Below are positions 54,939 to 63,960 of a DNA stretch of 64,000 nt, in pieces. The first letter of the stretch is position 1; the number at the start of each line of letters is the position of its first letter. Source of the DNA: Sphingomonas sp. A2-49 (GTDB lineage Bacteria; Pseudomonadota; Alphaproteobacteria; Sphingomonadales; Sphingomonadaceae); assembly GCF_025548555.1 (NCBI RefSeq), contig NZ_JAJLPA010000018.1, forward strand, positions 1 to 64,000. The letters run 5' to 3'. The position numbers and the translations under genes were made by a program. The notes under the pieces were generated by a model, which made no database searches, was not told where the DNA came from, and saw only the letters and a list, made by a program, of their open reading frames with translations.

Positions 54939-55573
54939 GCGAGGGCCCTTGCGGCAGTGACGAAAGCGGCGGCGTCGCGGGCGACGTCGGCGGCGGGCTT
55001 GCCCGCGCGGTACAGGTTGGAGCCGAGCCCGAAGCCGTCCGCCCCCGCGGTGCGCCACGGACCCATCGTGTCGGGCGCGATGCCGCCGACCGCGAGCACC
55101 TTCAGGTCCCTGGGCAGCACGGCGCGCTGCGCCTTCAGGAACGCCGGCGTGGCGCCGTCGGCGGGGAACAGCTTCAGCGCGTGCGCACCCGCCGCGAGCG
55201 CGGCGAAGGCTTCGCTCGGGGTATAATAGCCCGGCATCGACACCAGCCCGCGCGCCACCGCGGCGCGGATCACGTCGGGGTCGGTGTTGGGTGAGATGAC
55301 GAGGTCGCCGCCCGCCTCCGCCACCGCGGCGACCGCGGCGGGGGTGAGCACGGTCCCCGCGCCGACCATCGCGCGCCCGCGATAGCGCGCCGCCATCCGC
55401 GCGATGCTGACCAGCGGATCGGGCGAATTCAGCGGCACTTCGAGCAGGGTGAAACCGGCATCGACCAGCGCGTCGCCGACGCCGTCGCATTCCGCCGGCG
55501 TCAGCCCGCGCAGGATCGCCACGAGCGGACAGGCCGCGAATGCGTCGGCGAAGCGGGCGGCGGGATCGGTCAT
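54935..55573 (-). CDS. dgoA: 2-dehydro-3-deoxy-6-phosphogalactonate aldolase
   Basis: 212 residues, KDPG/KDPGal aldolase family. The Schiff-base lysine is Lys134 (HALKLFPAD), Glu45 is in LLEVPLNSP, and the phosphate-site blocks are GAGTVLT (71-77) and VGGIAPDTM. LLEVPLNSPDP rather than the E-V-T-L-R-T-P of KDPG aldolase supports the galactonate form. It splits KDPGal into pyruvate and glyceraldehyde 3-phosphate. The start ATG at 55573 is clear. 166 bases separate it from the kinase gene upstream, the largest gap within this operon. Confidence 0.9.
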   Translation of the reverse strand: MTDPAARFADAFAACPLVAILRGLTPAECDGVGDALVDAGFTLLEVPLNSPDPLVSIARMAARYRGRAMVGAGTVLTPAAVAAVAEAGGDLVISPNTDPDVIRAAVARGLVSMPGYYTPSEAFAALAAGAHALKLFPADGATPAFLKAQRAVLPRDLKVLAVGGIAPDTMGPWRTAGADGFGLGSNLYRAGKPAADVARDAAAFVTAARALA

Positions 55574-55739
55574 GGGCGATACTCCTGGATACGTGATGCG
55601 AACGCGCGCAGGCGGTGGGCATCCTGCGTCGGCCCGATCCGGCCGCCGCGCGGCCAAGCGTCCGCCGGACCGCGGCCATACGTCGCGGCGAGCCCCGAAA
55701 CGGGCGCCGGGCGACGGACCGTACGACGCGACCGCGACG

Positions 55740-56630
55740 TCACAGACGGGGCCGCAGATGGTGGACGCCGCCGACGAAGGCGGCGGTGGCGTCGACCGCC
55801 ACGGTGGTGCCGCCGCCCGTCTCGATCGCGACGCGATACAGGTCGGCGAGCGCGCCGTCGGCGAGCAGGTGGACGGTCGTTCCCGCAAGGTCGCGCGCGC
55901 CGACGTCCGAGCCGATCAGCACGCCGCTGGCGAAGGCGGCGGCATCCTCCGGCGCGCGGCGCGCGAGCAGTACCGCGGCGCGCACCTCGAACAGCGCCGC
56001 GCCGAGGTCGCGCGCGCCGGCGCCGCGGGCGAGCCCGTCGCGGAACGCCGCTCCGTCCGCCACCGGGCCGTCGAGCATGCCCGCGAGGATGCCATGCGCC
56101 TTCAGCAGCGCGAACAATTCGCCGGTCATCACCGTGGTGACGTCGACGATCCGCGCATCGGCGCAGGCGATCCATTTGTTGTGCGTGCCGGGCTGACAGA
56201 AGGTCGCATCGGCGGGGGCGAGTCCGGCGGCGATCGCGCCGAGCACCTGCACCTCCTCGCCGCGCATCACGTCGGCGCGCGCCCCGGCCGACAGCGCGAC
56301 GCCGGGCACGATCGTCGCGCGCGCGTCGTCGATCCGCAGCGCGGCGGCGGCCAGCGCGGCGAGATCGGCGGGGGCGGCGACATAGGCCGCCTCGCGCCAG
56401 CCGCGCGTCGATCCGACCATGCCCGCCGCGATCACCGGCCAGTCGCCGAGCTGCGCGCGCAACGCGGCGAGCGCCGGCGCATAGTCCGCCGCCGCCATCG
56501 CCAGCACGCCCGACCCGTCGCGGACGCTGCCGGAGACGCCGCCGTCCGCCTCGATCCGGTAGGCACGCCGGTTGGTCGTGCCCCAGTCGATGGCGATCAC
56601 CGCGCCCGACATCGCGCCTGTCCCGCTCAT
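55740..56630 (-). CDS. dgoK: 2-keto-3-deoxygalactonate kinase
   Basis: About 296 residues. The N-terminal ATP-binding motif IAIDWGTTNRRAY (12-24), GMVGSTRGWREA, and the CQPGTHNKWI and MTGELFALLK blocks are those of DgoK. It phosphorylates 2-keto-3-deoxygalactonate to KDPGal. Two ATG candidates exist at 56630 and 56612; I use the first. The FucP-like gene ends ten bases upstream. Order in the operon: symporter, kinase, aldolase, AraD1 protein, dehydrogenase. Confidence 0.9.
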   Translation of the reverse strand: MSGTGAMSGAVIAIDWGTTNRRAYRIEADGGVSGSVRDGSGVLAMAAADYAPALAALRAQLGDWPVIAAGMVGSTRGWREAAYVAAPADLAALAAAALRIDDARATIVPGVALSAGARADVMRGEEVQVLGAIAAGLAPADATFCQPGTHNKWIACADARIVDVTTVMTGELFALLKAHGILAGMLDGPVADGAAFRDGLARGAGARDLGAALFEVRAAVLLARRAPEDAAAFASGVLIGSDVGARDLAGTTVHLLADGALADLYRVAIETGGGTTVAVDATAAFVGGVHHLRPRL

Positions 56631-56640
56631 GCCCCGCGCC

Positions 56641-57939
56641 TTATTCGGCCTGCGGCGTGCCGAGGTCGGCGGTCGGCTTCGACCCCCAGAGCGCATAGGC
56701 GAGCACGACGACCTCGCACGCCATCGTCAGGAAGAACGAATTCTGAAGGCCGTAGCGGTCGGCGAGCCAACCCTGGACGACGACCAGCGCACCACCGGCG
56801 ATCGCCATAATCATCAGCCCCGAACCTTCCTCGGTCAGCGGACCGAGACCGCGGATCGCGAGCGTGAAGATCGTCGGGAACATGATCGAATGGAACAATC
56901 CGACCGCGATCAGCGACCACATCGCCACCGGCCCGGTGGTGAAGGTCGCGATGGCGACCACGACCAATGCCCCGAAGGCGAAGACGCCGAGCACGCGTTC
57001 CGGCGCGATCGTCTGCATGACGACGCTGCCGAAGAAGCGCCCCACCATCATGCCGCCCCACAGCAGCGCGAGATAGCGCGACGCCTGTTCGTGCGTGATC
57101 GCGGCGATGTTGGGCTGCGACACGAAATTGACGAACAGGTTGGCGACGCCGATCTCGGCGAGGAGGTAGGCGATCATCGTCGGGATGCCCAGCGTCAGGT
57201 TGCGGTGCTTCCACAGCGAATGCTGGTGACGGTCCGCCTTCGCCGCGCGCTGCGTCGCCGCGCCGAGCGAGGGCAGCGGGAAGCGCGCGATCACGATGGC
57301 GAGCACGACCAGCACGATCGCGACGAGGACGTAGGGCAGGATCACCGAATGTGCATCGGCATAGCGCTGCGCCTGGCTGATCTGCGCACCGGCGGCGGCG
57401 GTGCCGCTCTGGCTGCGGCCGAGGATCAGATAGCCGGCGAAGAGCGGCGCCAGCGTCGTGCCGAGCGAATTGAACGCCTGCACCAGGTTGAGCCGCGACG
57501 ATCCCGTCTCGGGCGGGCCGATGACGGTGACATAGGGGTTGGCCGCGACCTGGAGCAAGGTGATCCCGCTGGCGATGACGAACAGCATCACCAGCGTCAC
57601 GCCATAGGAGGGCAGGCTGGCGGCGAGCGTCATGCCGAGCGCGCCGGCCGCCATGACGAGCAGGCCGATGACGATCGCGCGCTGGTATCCGATGCGCTCG
57701 ATCAGCTTGGCCGAGGGGATGGACGCGAAGAAATAGGCGATGAACCAGACCGACTCGATCAGTGTCGTCTGGGTATAGTCGAGTTCGAACACGGACCGCA
57801 GGTGCGGCAGCAGCACGCCGTTGATGACGGTGATGAAGCCCCACATGAAGAACAGGCTGGCGAGCAGGCTCAATGCCTTGGCGTAGGATCCGCCCCCGCC
57901 GCTCGCCGTCACGCCGCCCCCGCCGATCGGTCCTGCCAT
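56641..57939 (-). CDS. FucP-type sugar:H+ symporter
   Basis: 432 residues with 12 membrane segments. It belongs to the FHS family of MFS proteins (fucose, glucose and galactose permeases): LASLFFMWGFITVINGVLLPHLR, FELDYTQTTLIESVWFIAYF, IASGITLLQVAANPYVTVIG and SRLNLVQAFNSLGTTLAPL. As first gene of the galactose operon it probably imports D-galactose or D-glucose/galactose. A promoter TTGACC-N16-TATAGT lies 61 bases upstream, overlapping a GTC-A-GAC operator shared with the divergent galM gene. Confidence 0.88.
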   Translation of the reverse strand: MAGPIGGGGVTASGGGGSYAKALSLLASLFFMWGFITVINGVLLPHLRSVFELDYTQTTLIESVWFIAYFFASIPSAKLIERIGYQRAIVIGLLVMAAGALGMTLAASLPSYGVTLVMLFVIASGITLLQVAANPYVTVIGPPETGSSRLNLVQAFNSLGTTLAPLFAGYLILGRSQSGTAAAGAQISQAQRYADAHSVILPYVLVAIVLVVLAIVIARFPLPSLGAATQRAAKADRHQHSLWKHRNLTLGIPTMIAYLLAEIGVANLFVNFVSQPNIAAITHEQASRYLALLWGGMMVGRFFGSVVMQTIAPERVLGVFAFGALVVVAIATFTTGPVAMWSLIAVGLFHSIMFPTIFTLAIRGLGPLTEEGSGLMIMAIAGGALVVVQGWLADRYGLQNSFFLTMACEVVVLAYALWGSKPTADLGTPQAE

Positions 57940-57977
57940 TCGCTCATCCTCTTCCGCTGCAGGCGCCGTTCGCCGCC

Positions 57978-58007
57978 TTGCGCCCTGATTATTTGTCAGA
58001 CTATAAA
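57978..58007 (+). promoter_or_regulatory. Promoter of galM-dehydratase
   Basis: TTGCGC (57978-57983), an 18-base spacer and TATAAA (58002-58007), 49 bases before the galM ATG. The -10 overlaps the operator. Confidence 0.55.
57992..58004. promoter_or_regulatory. GTC-A-GAC operator candidate of the galactose cluster
   Basis: TTTGTCAGACTAT has a GTC-A-GAC core (57995-58001) with near-symmetrical flanks. It overlaps the -10 elements of both divergent promoters. The core is of the type bound by FadR-family GntR repressors, and one such gene (61672-62379) is in the cluster. Confidence 0.65.
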
Positions 58008-58027
58008 GCCGCCATACGCCGGGTCAA
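58000..58027 (-). promoter_or_regulatory. Promoter of the symporter-dgoKA-gal operon
   Basis: Read on the minus strand, TTGACC (58022-58027), 16 bases and TATAGT (58000-58005) make a good sigma-70 promoter that drives the minus-strand operon. Confidence 0.65.
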
Positions 58028-58056
58028 TGCCGGGGCACGGTCCGAGGAGGGATGCG

Positions 58057-59208
58057 ATGAGGGTGTGTGGAACGCAGGTGCGTGGGACCTTGGGCATGGC
58101 ATTCGCCGGATTGATGACGCTCGCGGCGGCAGGTGCGGCGGACGCCGCGACCGCGACGCGCGAGCCGGCGGGCACGCTGCCCGACGGCACCCGGGTCGAG
58201 GCGGTGACGCTGACCGCCAAGAGCGGCGTGTCGGCACGCATCCTGACCTATGGCGCGACGTTGCAGACGCTGAGCGGGCCCGACCGGGACGGCCGGCAGG
58301 CGGACGTGCTGCTCGGCTACGACGATGCCGCCGATTATGCCGCGCATCCCAATTTCTTCGGCGTCACCGTCGGCCGCTACGCCAACCGGATCGCCGGCGG
58401 CCGCTTTACGCTGGACGGCAAGGCGTACCAGCTGCCGCTCAACGACAAGGTCAACTCCCTCCACGGCGGCACGCAGGGCTTCGACAAGCGGCCGTGGCGG
58501 ATCGTGTCGGTGAAGGACGGCGCGGTGACGCTGGCGTTGACCAGCGCGGATGGCGACCAGGGTTATCCCGGCAAGCTCGACGTCACCGTCACCTATGCGA
58601 TGGGCGACGACGGCGCGCTGACGATCACCTTCGGCGCGACGACCGACCGGCCGACCGTGGTCAACATGACCAACCATGCGATCTTCAACCTGTCGGGCGA
58701 GGGATCGCCGATGGGGGCGACGGGGCACCGGCTGACGATCCCGGCGCAGGCGATCACGCCGGTCGACGCCAACCTCATTCCGACCGGCGCGTTGCGCCCG
58801 GTGCAGGGGACGGTGTTCGATTTCCGCAACGGCCGGGTCGTCGCGGACGGCCTGCGCGACGGCCGCGATCCGCAGATCGTGATGGGCCATGGCTACGACC
58901 ACAATTTCGCGCTCGACAAGGGGCTGACCGCGACGCCCGGCCTCGCCGCGCGGCTCGAGGACCCGGTGTCGGGCCGCGTGCTCGAAGTGTCGAGCACCGA
59001 ACCAGGCGTGCAATTCTACACCGGCAACTTCCTCGACGGGACGTTCATCGGCAAGTCGCGCCACGTCTATCGGATGGGCGACGGCATCGCGCTGGAACCG
59101 CAGAAATTCCCGAATGCGCCCAACCAGTCCGCCTTCGCGTCGGCGCGGGTCGATCCCGGCAAGCCGTACCGGCACGTGATGATCTACAAGCTATCGGTGG
59201 CCAAGTAA
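58057..59208 (+). CDS. galM: Aldose 1-epimerase, exported
   Basis: 383 residues with an N-terminal signal (about 1-31, ending GAADAA), so it works in the periplasm. Mutarotase blocks are [31 protein letters not shown] (catalytic-site His), [22 protein letters not shown] and a C-terminal [12 protein letters not shown], where the Glu of LEPQ is the base. It interconverts alpha- and beta-galactose, supplying the right anomer for uptake and oxidation. It starts the plus-strand arm; GAGGAGGG is six bases before the ATG. The dehydratase starts one base after its stop. Confidence 0.92.
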   Translation: MRVCGTQVRGTLGMAFAGLMTLAAAGAADAATATREPAGTLPDGTRVEAVTLTAKSGVSARILTYGATLQTLSGPDRDGRQADVLLGYDDAADYAAHPNFFGVTVGRYANRIAGGRFTLDGKAYQLPLNDKVNSLHGGTQGFDKRPWRIVSVKDGAVTLALTSADGDQGYPGKLDVTVTYAMGDDGALTITFGATTDRPTVVNMTNHAIFNLSGEGSPMGATGHRLTIPAQAITPVDANLIPTGALRPVQGTVFDFRNGRVVADGLRDGRDPQIVMGHGYDHNFALDKGLTATPGLAARLEDPVSGRVLEVSSTEPGVQFYTGNFLDGTFIGKSRHVYRMGDGIALEPQKFPNAPNQSAFASARVDPGKPYRHVMIYKLSVAK

Positions 59209-59209
59209 C

Positions 59210-61033
59210 ATGACGCCAAATGACATGACGCCAGATGACGTGACGGACGCGCGCACGCCTCTTCGCTCCAGGGCCTGGTTCGACAACCCGGCGAACATCG
59301 ACATGACCGCGCTGTATCTGGAGCGGTACCTAAATTTCGGCCTCTCGCTGGAGGAGCTGCAATCGGGCAAGCCGATCATCGGCATCGCCCAGACCGGCAG
59401 CGACCTCAGCCCCTGCAACCGCCACCATCTGGTGCTGGCCGAGCGGGTGCGCGAGGGCGTGCGCGAGGCGGGCGGCATCGTCCTCGAATTCCCGGTCCAT
59501 CCGATCCAGGAGACGGGCAAGCGGCCGACCGCCGGGCTCGACCGCAACCTCGCCTATCTCGGGCTGGTCGAGACGCTGTACGGCTATCCGCTCGACGGCG
59601 TCGTACTGACGATCGGGTGCGACAAGACGACGCCGGCGTGCCTGATGGCGGCGGCGACGGTCAACATCCCGGCGATCGCGCTGTCGGTCGGGCCAATGCT
59701 CAACGGCTGGCACAAGGGCGAGCGCACCGGTTCGGGCACGATCGTGTGGAAGGCGCGCCAGCTGCTCGCGGCGGGCGAGATCGACGATGCCGAATTCATC
59801 CGGCTGGTCGCCTCGTCGGCGCCGTCGACGGGCTATTGCAACACGATGGGCACCGCGACGACGATGAACTCGCTGTGCGAGGCGCTGGGCATGTCGCTGC
59901 CCGGCTCGGCGGCGATCCCCGCGCCCTATCGCGACCGGCAGGAAGTGTCCTACCTGACCGGCAAGCGCATCGTGCAGATGGTCGCGGAGGACCTCAAGCC
60001 CTCCGACATCCTGACGAAGCCGGCGTTCCACAATGCGATCCGGGTCAATTCCGCGATCGGCGGGTCGACCAACGCGCCGATCCATCTGTCGGCGATCGCG
60101 CGCCATATCGGCGTCGACCTGCCGCTGAAGGACTGGGAGACGGAGGGGCACGCGGTGCCGCTGCTGGTCAACCTGCAACCCGCGGGCGAGTATCTGGGCG
60201 AGGATTATTACCGTGCGGGCGGCGTGCCGGCGGTGGTCAACCAGCTGATCGGGCAGGGGCTGATCGACGAGGACGCGCTGACCGTCAACGGTCGCACGAT
60301 GGGCGAGAATTGCCGGGGCGTCGCCATCGAGGACGAACGGGTGATCCGCCCGTTCGACCGGCCGCTGGTCGCGGACGCCGGCTTCATCGTGCTGTCGGGC
60401 AATCTGTTCGATGCGGCGGTGATGAAGACCAGCGTGATCTCGCCCGAATTCCGCGACCGCTATCTGTCCAACCCGGACGACCTCAACGCGTTCGAGGGGC
60501 CGGCGGTCGTGTTCGACGGACCGGAGGATTACCACCACCGGATCGACGATCCCGCCACCGGGATCACGCCCGAGACGCTGTTGTTCATGCGCGGCGCCGG
60601 CCCGGTCGGCTATCCGGGCGCGGCGGAGGTCGTCAACATGCGCCCGCCGGCCTATCTCATCACCGAAGGCGTGCACGCCCTGCCGTGCATCGGCGACGGC
60701 CGCCAGTCGGGGACGAGCGGGTCGCCGTCGATCCTCAACGCCTCGCCGGAGGCGGCGGCGATGGGTGGCCTCGCCTTGCTGAAGACGGGGGACCGGGTGC
60801 GCGTCGACCTCAACACCGGCTCCGCGAACGTGCTGATCCCCGAGGCGGAACTGGCCGAACGCCGCGCCGCCCTGATCGCGGCGGGGGGCTATGCCTATCC
60901 CGCGTCGCAGACGCCGTGGCAGGAGATCCAGCGCGCGGTGGTCGGCCAGATGAACACCGGCGCGATCCTGGAAGGCGCGGAGAAATACCAGCGCATCGCC
61001 CAGACCCGGGGCCTGCCGCGCGACAATCACTGA
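59210..61033 (+). CDS. IlvD/EDD family sugar-acid dehydratase, probable D-galactonate dehydratase
   Basis: 607 residues. [2Fe-2S] ligands by position are Cys69 (DLSPCNRHH), Cys137 ([10 protein letters not shown]) and Cys210 ([10 protein letters not shown]). [15 protein letters not shown] and [16 protein letters not shown] are further family blocks. The length and [10 protein letters not shown] block fit the sugar-acid branch (L-arabinonate, xylonate or galactonate dehydratases) rather than valine-pathway IlvD. In this cluster it must supply 2-keto-3-deoxygalactonate from galactonate, replacing the unrelated enolase-family DgoD. The first 30 bases are a 15-bp tandem repeat with two start codons (59210 and 59225). 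Confidence 0.87.
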   Translation: MTPNDMTPDDVTDARTPLRSRAWFDNPANIDMTALYLERYLNFGLSLEELQSGKPIIGIAQTGSDLSPCNRHHLVLAERVREGVREAGGIVLEFPVHPIQETGKRPTAGLDRNLAYLGLVETLYGYPLDGVVLTIGCDKTTPACLMAAATVNIPAIALSVGPMLNGWHKGERTGSGTIVWKARQLLAAGEIDDAEFIRLVASSAPSTGYCNTMGTATTMNSLCEALGMSLPGSAAIPAPYRDRQEVSYLTGKRIVQMVAEDLKPSDILTKPAFHNAIRVNSAIGGSTNAPIHLSAIARHIGVDLPLKDWETEGHAVPLLVNLQPAGEYLGEDYYRAGGVPAVVNQLIGQGLIDEDALTVNGRTMGENCRGVAIEDERVIRPFDRPLVADAGFIVLSGNLFDAAVMKTSVISPEFRDRYLSNPDDLNAFEGPAVVFDGPEDYHHRIDDPATGITPETLLFMRGAGPVGYPGAAEVVNMRPPAYLITEGVHALPCIGDGRQSGTSGSPSILNASPEAAAMGGLALLKTGDRVRVDLNTGSANVLIPEAELAERRAALIAAGGYAYPASQTPWQEIQRAVVGQMNTGAILEGAEKYQRIAQTRGLPRDNH

Positions 61034-61115
61034 CGGGGCCGTAGCATGGCGCCGTCGTGATGCGCGACGGCGTCTGTTGCTTCGCCTTGGGATGAGGGCG
61101 GTCCCCGGCCGCAAT

Positions 61116-61210
61116 CGTCATTTCCGCGGAGGCGGGAATCGATACATGGGGCGGCCGGAAGACGCCGCGATGCCGGTGTGTATGGATCCCCGCCTGCGCG
61201 GGGATTACGA
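61116..61210 (+). repeat. 95-bp intergenic repeat, copy 1
   Basis: It begins CGTCATTTCCGCGGAGGCGG and ends with TGTGTATGGATCCCCGCC...GGGGATTACGA. It matches copy 2 at 61467-61561 in the same direction. Both ends contain short palindromes (CCGC...GCGG; CCCCGC-GCGGGG). Confidence 0.8.
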
Positions 61211-61466
61211 GCGATCGCGGGTTTACGGGCGTTGGGGGAGAGGGGGCGTTGACTCGTCGCAAAAAGCATGGTCTGCCGCGGGGCGTTAGCGCATCCGCAC
61301 GTCTTCCGCGCCGCTCGGCCTCGTGCGGTCGCGGCCAGACGGTGCCGTAAGATCGTTATCGCATCGACTGCGGGACGACGTTGGGCTTCGCGTCGCTAGC
61401 CGATCATCACCATGCCCCGGCATCAGCCGTACGGCGTCGTGAACCGCCGCGATCCACGATTCTCCT
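61211..61466. other. Gap between the two 95-bp repeats
   Basis: About 256 bases of GC-rich sequence between dehydratase and regulator genes. I see no gene, tRNA or clear regulatory site. The full non-coding stretch is 61034-61671, which also holds the two repeat copies. Confidence 0.5.
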
Positions 61467-61561
61467 CGTCATTCCCGCGAAGGCGGGAATCCATAGACGG
61501 AACGCCTGGAAGGAGCCGCGACGTCGGCGTGTATGGATCCCCGCCCGCGCGGGGATGACGA
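61467..61561 (+). repeat. 95-bp intergenic repeat, copy 2
   Basis: It begins CGTCATTCCCGCGAAGGCGG and ends GTGTATGGATCC...GGGGATGACGA. Same direction and length as 61116-61210. Such elements are probably scattered in the genome. Confidence 0.8.
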
Positions 61562-61671
61562 AGAGTGTTGGCGGGGGACGGACGTGCCTCGTGATGCCGT
61601 GCGCGCGCCATACGGCAAGCGCCTCCGCCCACCAGCCGGCGCGCACGACGCCGCCCCCCAAACCGGCGCCC

Positions 61672-62379
61672 TCACACCCGCAGCGAGCGTTCGGTATCCT
61701 CATGCGCCTGTTGCAACAGGACGATCGTCGCGTCGCGCGCGGCGGCGGCGTCGCGGGCGGCGATCGCGTCGAGCAGGCGGCGGTGCTGCGGCATCGGGTC
61801 GCGCGGGCGGCGGCTGCCGCGATATTTGAAGATGGTCGTCCAGCGCACCGCCGCGCCGATGCTGCCCGACAGGCTGACGAGCAGCTCGTTGTCCGTCGCC
61901 TCGAGGATCGTGTTGTGGAACGTCTGGTCCGCCGCCTGTCCCTCCGGGCGGTCGAGGCCGTGCGCCGCCATGCCGTCGAGCGCGGCGGCCATCCGGGCGA
62001 GCTGGTCGTCGTCGCGCGACAGTGCCGCCATCTCGGCGGCGGCGGGTTCGACGATCATGCGCAGCTGGAACAGCGCGCGCACGAAGCTAGCGGGCGGTTC
62101 GCCCTCGAACATCCACGCGAGCAGGTCGGGATCGAGCAGGTTCCATTGCGCCCGCTCGCGCACCCGCGTGCCCGACTTGGGCCGGCTTTCGACCAGCCCC
62201 TTGGCCGACAGCATGCGCAAGGCCTCGCGAACCACGCTGCGCGACACGCCGCGACGGGCGGCGATGTCGATCTCGCCGGGGATGACGCTGCCCGGCGGAT
62301 GGCCGCCGGTGACGATCGCGATGCCCAGATCGCGCGCGATCAGCGTGTGAGACGGTTCGCGCCGTTCGCCCTTCGCCAA
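61672..62379 (-). CDS. FadR-type GntR transcriptional regulator
   Basis: 235 residues. The N-terminal winged helix (about 10-75) includes GSVIPGEIDIAARRGVSRSV and VREALRMLSAKGLVESRPKSG. The C-terminal all-helical FCD domain has FVRALFQLRMIVEPAAAEMAA, QTFHNTILEATDN and HRRLLDAIAARDA with metal/ligand histidines. Probably the repressor of the galactose cluster, with a pathway acid such as 2-keto-3-deoxygalactonate or galactonate as inducer. I choose the TTG start at 62379 because GGGGAGAG precedes it by five bases; ATG at 62418 has no ribosome-binding site. pncB diverges from it. Confidence 0.87.
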   Translation of the reverse strand: MAKGERREPSHTLIARDLGIAIVTGGHPPGSVIPGEIDIAARRGVSRSVVREALRMLSAKGLVESRPKSGTRVRERAQWNLLDPDLLAWMFEGEPPASFVRALFQLRMIVEPAAAEMAALSRDDDQLARMAAALDGMAAHGLDRPEGQAADQTFHNTILEATDNELLVSLSGSIGAAVRWTTIFKYRGSRRPRDPMPQHRRLLDAIAARDAAAARDATIVLLQQAHEDTERSLRV

Positions 62380-62479
62380 TGCCGCTCTCCCCTGTTGCGT
62401 CCCACCGCCTAGGGCCATGGCGGGGGGATGGAAAGCCCGGGCCTTGCCGCCGGTGCCCGCGCGGCTGTAGCGGATCGGG

Positions 62480-63784
62480 ATGGCCGTCACCGATATCGCC
62501 ACGCGCACCTGGGACCATCACTGGCGGCTCGACCCGATCGTGCGCAGCCTGCTCGACACCGATTTCTACAAATTGCTGATGCTGCAGATGATCCGCCACC
62601 TGCACGGCGACGTCGATGCGACCTTCCGGCTCATCAACCGCAGCACGCGGGTCCGCCTCGCCGACGTGATCGACGAGGACGAACTGCGCGCGCAGCTCGA
62701 TCATGCGCGCACGCTGCGCTTCGCCAAGAAGGAGCTGATCTGGCTTGCGGGCAACAGCTTCTACGGTCGCGAACGCATGTTCTCGCCCGATTTCCTCGCC
62801 TGGCTCGCCGCATTCGCGCTGCCGCCGTACACGTTGCACCGCGTCGACGGCCAGTTCGAGCTGACCTTCGAAGGGCCGTGGACGCACACGACGATGTGGG
62901 AGATTCCGGCGCTCGCGATCGTCAACGAACTGCGTGCGCGCGCCGCCCTGCGCGACAAGGGGCGGTTCGCGCTCGACGTCGTCTACGCCCGCGCCAAGGC
63001 CAAATTGTGGGACAAGGTCGAGCGGCTGCGCGCGCTGCCCGACCTCGTCATCTCCGACTTCGGTACGCGGCGGCGACACGGTTTCCTGTGGCAGCGCTGG
63101 TGCGTCGAGGCGCTGAAGGAGGGGCTGGGTGACCGCTTCATCGGCTCGTCCAACGTGCTGCTGGCGATGGACAACGACCTGGAGGCGATCGGCACCAACG
63201 CGCACGAACTGCCGATGGTGCTCGCCGCGCTGGCGACCGACGATGCCGGCGTGGCGGCGGCGCCCTATCACGTGCTGGAGGAATGGCAGGCGCATTACGA
63301 CGGCAACCTGCTGGTCGTGCTGCCCGATGCATTCGGCACCGCGGCGTTCCTGCGCGATGCGCCGGACTGGGTCGCGGGCTGGACCGGCTTTCGCCCCGAC
63401 AGCGCGCCGCCGATCGCGGCGGGCGAGCAGATCATCGCCTGGTGGCGGCGGCACGGGCAGGATCCGGCCGAGAAGCTGCTGATCTTTTCCGACGGGATGG
63501 ACGTCGATTCGATCGAGCGCGTCTATCGGCATTTCCATGGCCGGGTGCGGATGAGCTTCGGCTGGGGCACGAACCTGACCAACGATTTCCGCGGCTGCGA
63601 TCCCGATGGCGCGGCCGGGCTGGAGCCGATCTCGCTCGTCGCCAAGGTGACGCGTGCCAACGGCCGGCCGGCGGTGAAGCTGTCGGACAATCCCGCCAAG
63701 GCGACCGGCGATCCGGCGGAAATCGCCCGCTACCTGCGCATCTTCGGCGCGGATGGGCGGGCGCCCAGCGCGGTGGAGGTCTAG
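62480..63784 (+). CDS. pncB: Nicotinate phosphoribosyltransferase
   Basis: 434 residues. It converts nicotinate and PRPP to nicotinate mononucleotide (NAD salvage). The opening [53 protein letters not shown] (with the His that becomes phosphorylated) and [12 protein letters not shown] fit the family. ATG at 62480 follows GGATCGGG. It complements nadB, the de novo gene at 13713. Not connected functionally with the galactose cluster. Confidence 0.95.
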   Translation: MAVTDIATRTWDHHWRLDPIVRSLLDTDFYKLLMLQMIRHLHGDVDATFRLINRSTRVRLADVIDEDELRAQLDHARTLRFAKKELIWLAGNSFYGRERMFSPDFLAWLAAFALPPYTLHRVDGQFELTFEGPWTHTTMWEIPALAIVNELRARAALRDKGRFALDVVYARAKAKLWDKVERLRALPDLVISDFGTRRRHGFLWQRWCVEALKEGLGDRFIGSSNVLLAMDNDLEAIGTNAHELPMVLAALATDDAGVAAAPYHVLEEWQAHYDGNLLVVLPDAFGTAAFLRDAPDWVAGWTGFRPDSAPPIAAGEQIIAWWRRHGQDPAEKLLIFSDGMDVDSIERVYRHFHGRVRMSFGWGTNLTNDFRGCDPDGAAGLEPISLVAKVTRANGRPAVKLSDNPAKATGDPAEIARYLRIFGADGRAPSAVEV

Positions 63785-63829
63785 GCCGGAAGCGGTTCGC
63801 CCGGAACGACGGCCAAAAGCAAAATTATA

Positions 63830-63960
63830 TTCGCGCGGAGGCACGGAAGATGCAGGGATCGAGGGCGCGGCAGCGTCGCGAATCTCTCCGGCCGATGATG
63901 GAAGGGCGCCGCTGGCACCGGGCGGATCGTCTCCGCGTCCTCGGCGCCTCCGCGCGCAAA
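63830..63960. repeat. TTCGCGCGGAG-family repeat at window end
   Basis: TTCGCGCGGAGGCACGGAAG at 63830 is answered by TCTCCGCGTCC...GCGCCTCCGCGCG ending near 63957, giving inverted ends about 130 bp apart. It is of the same family as 27573-27698 and 52694-53005. The rest to 64000 shows no gene. Confidence 0.6.
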
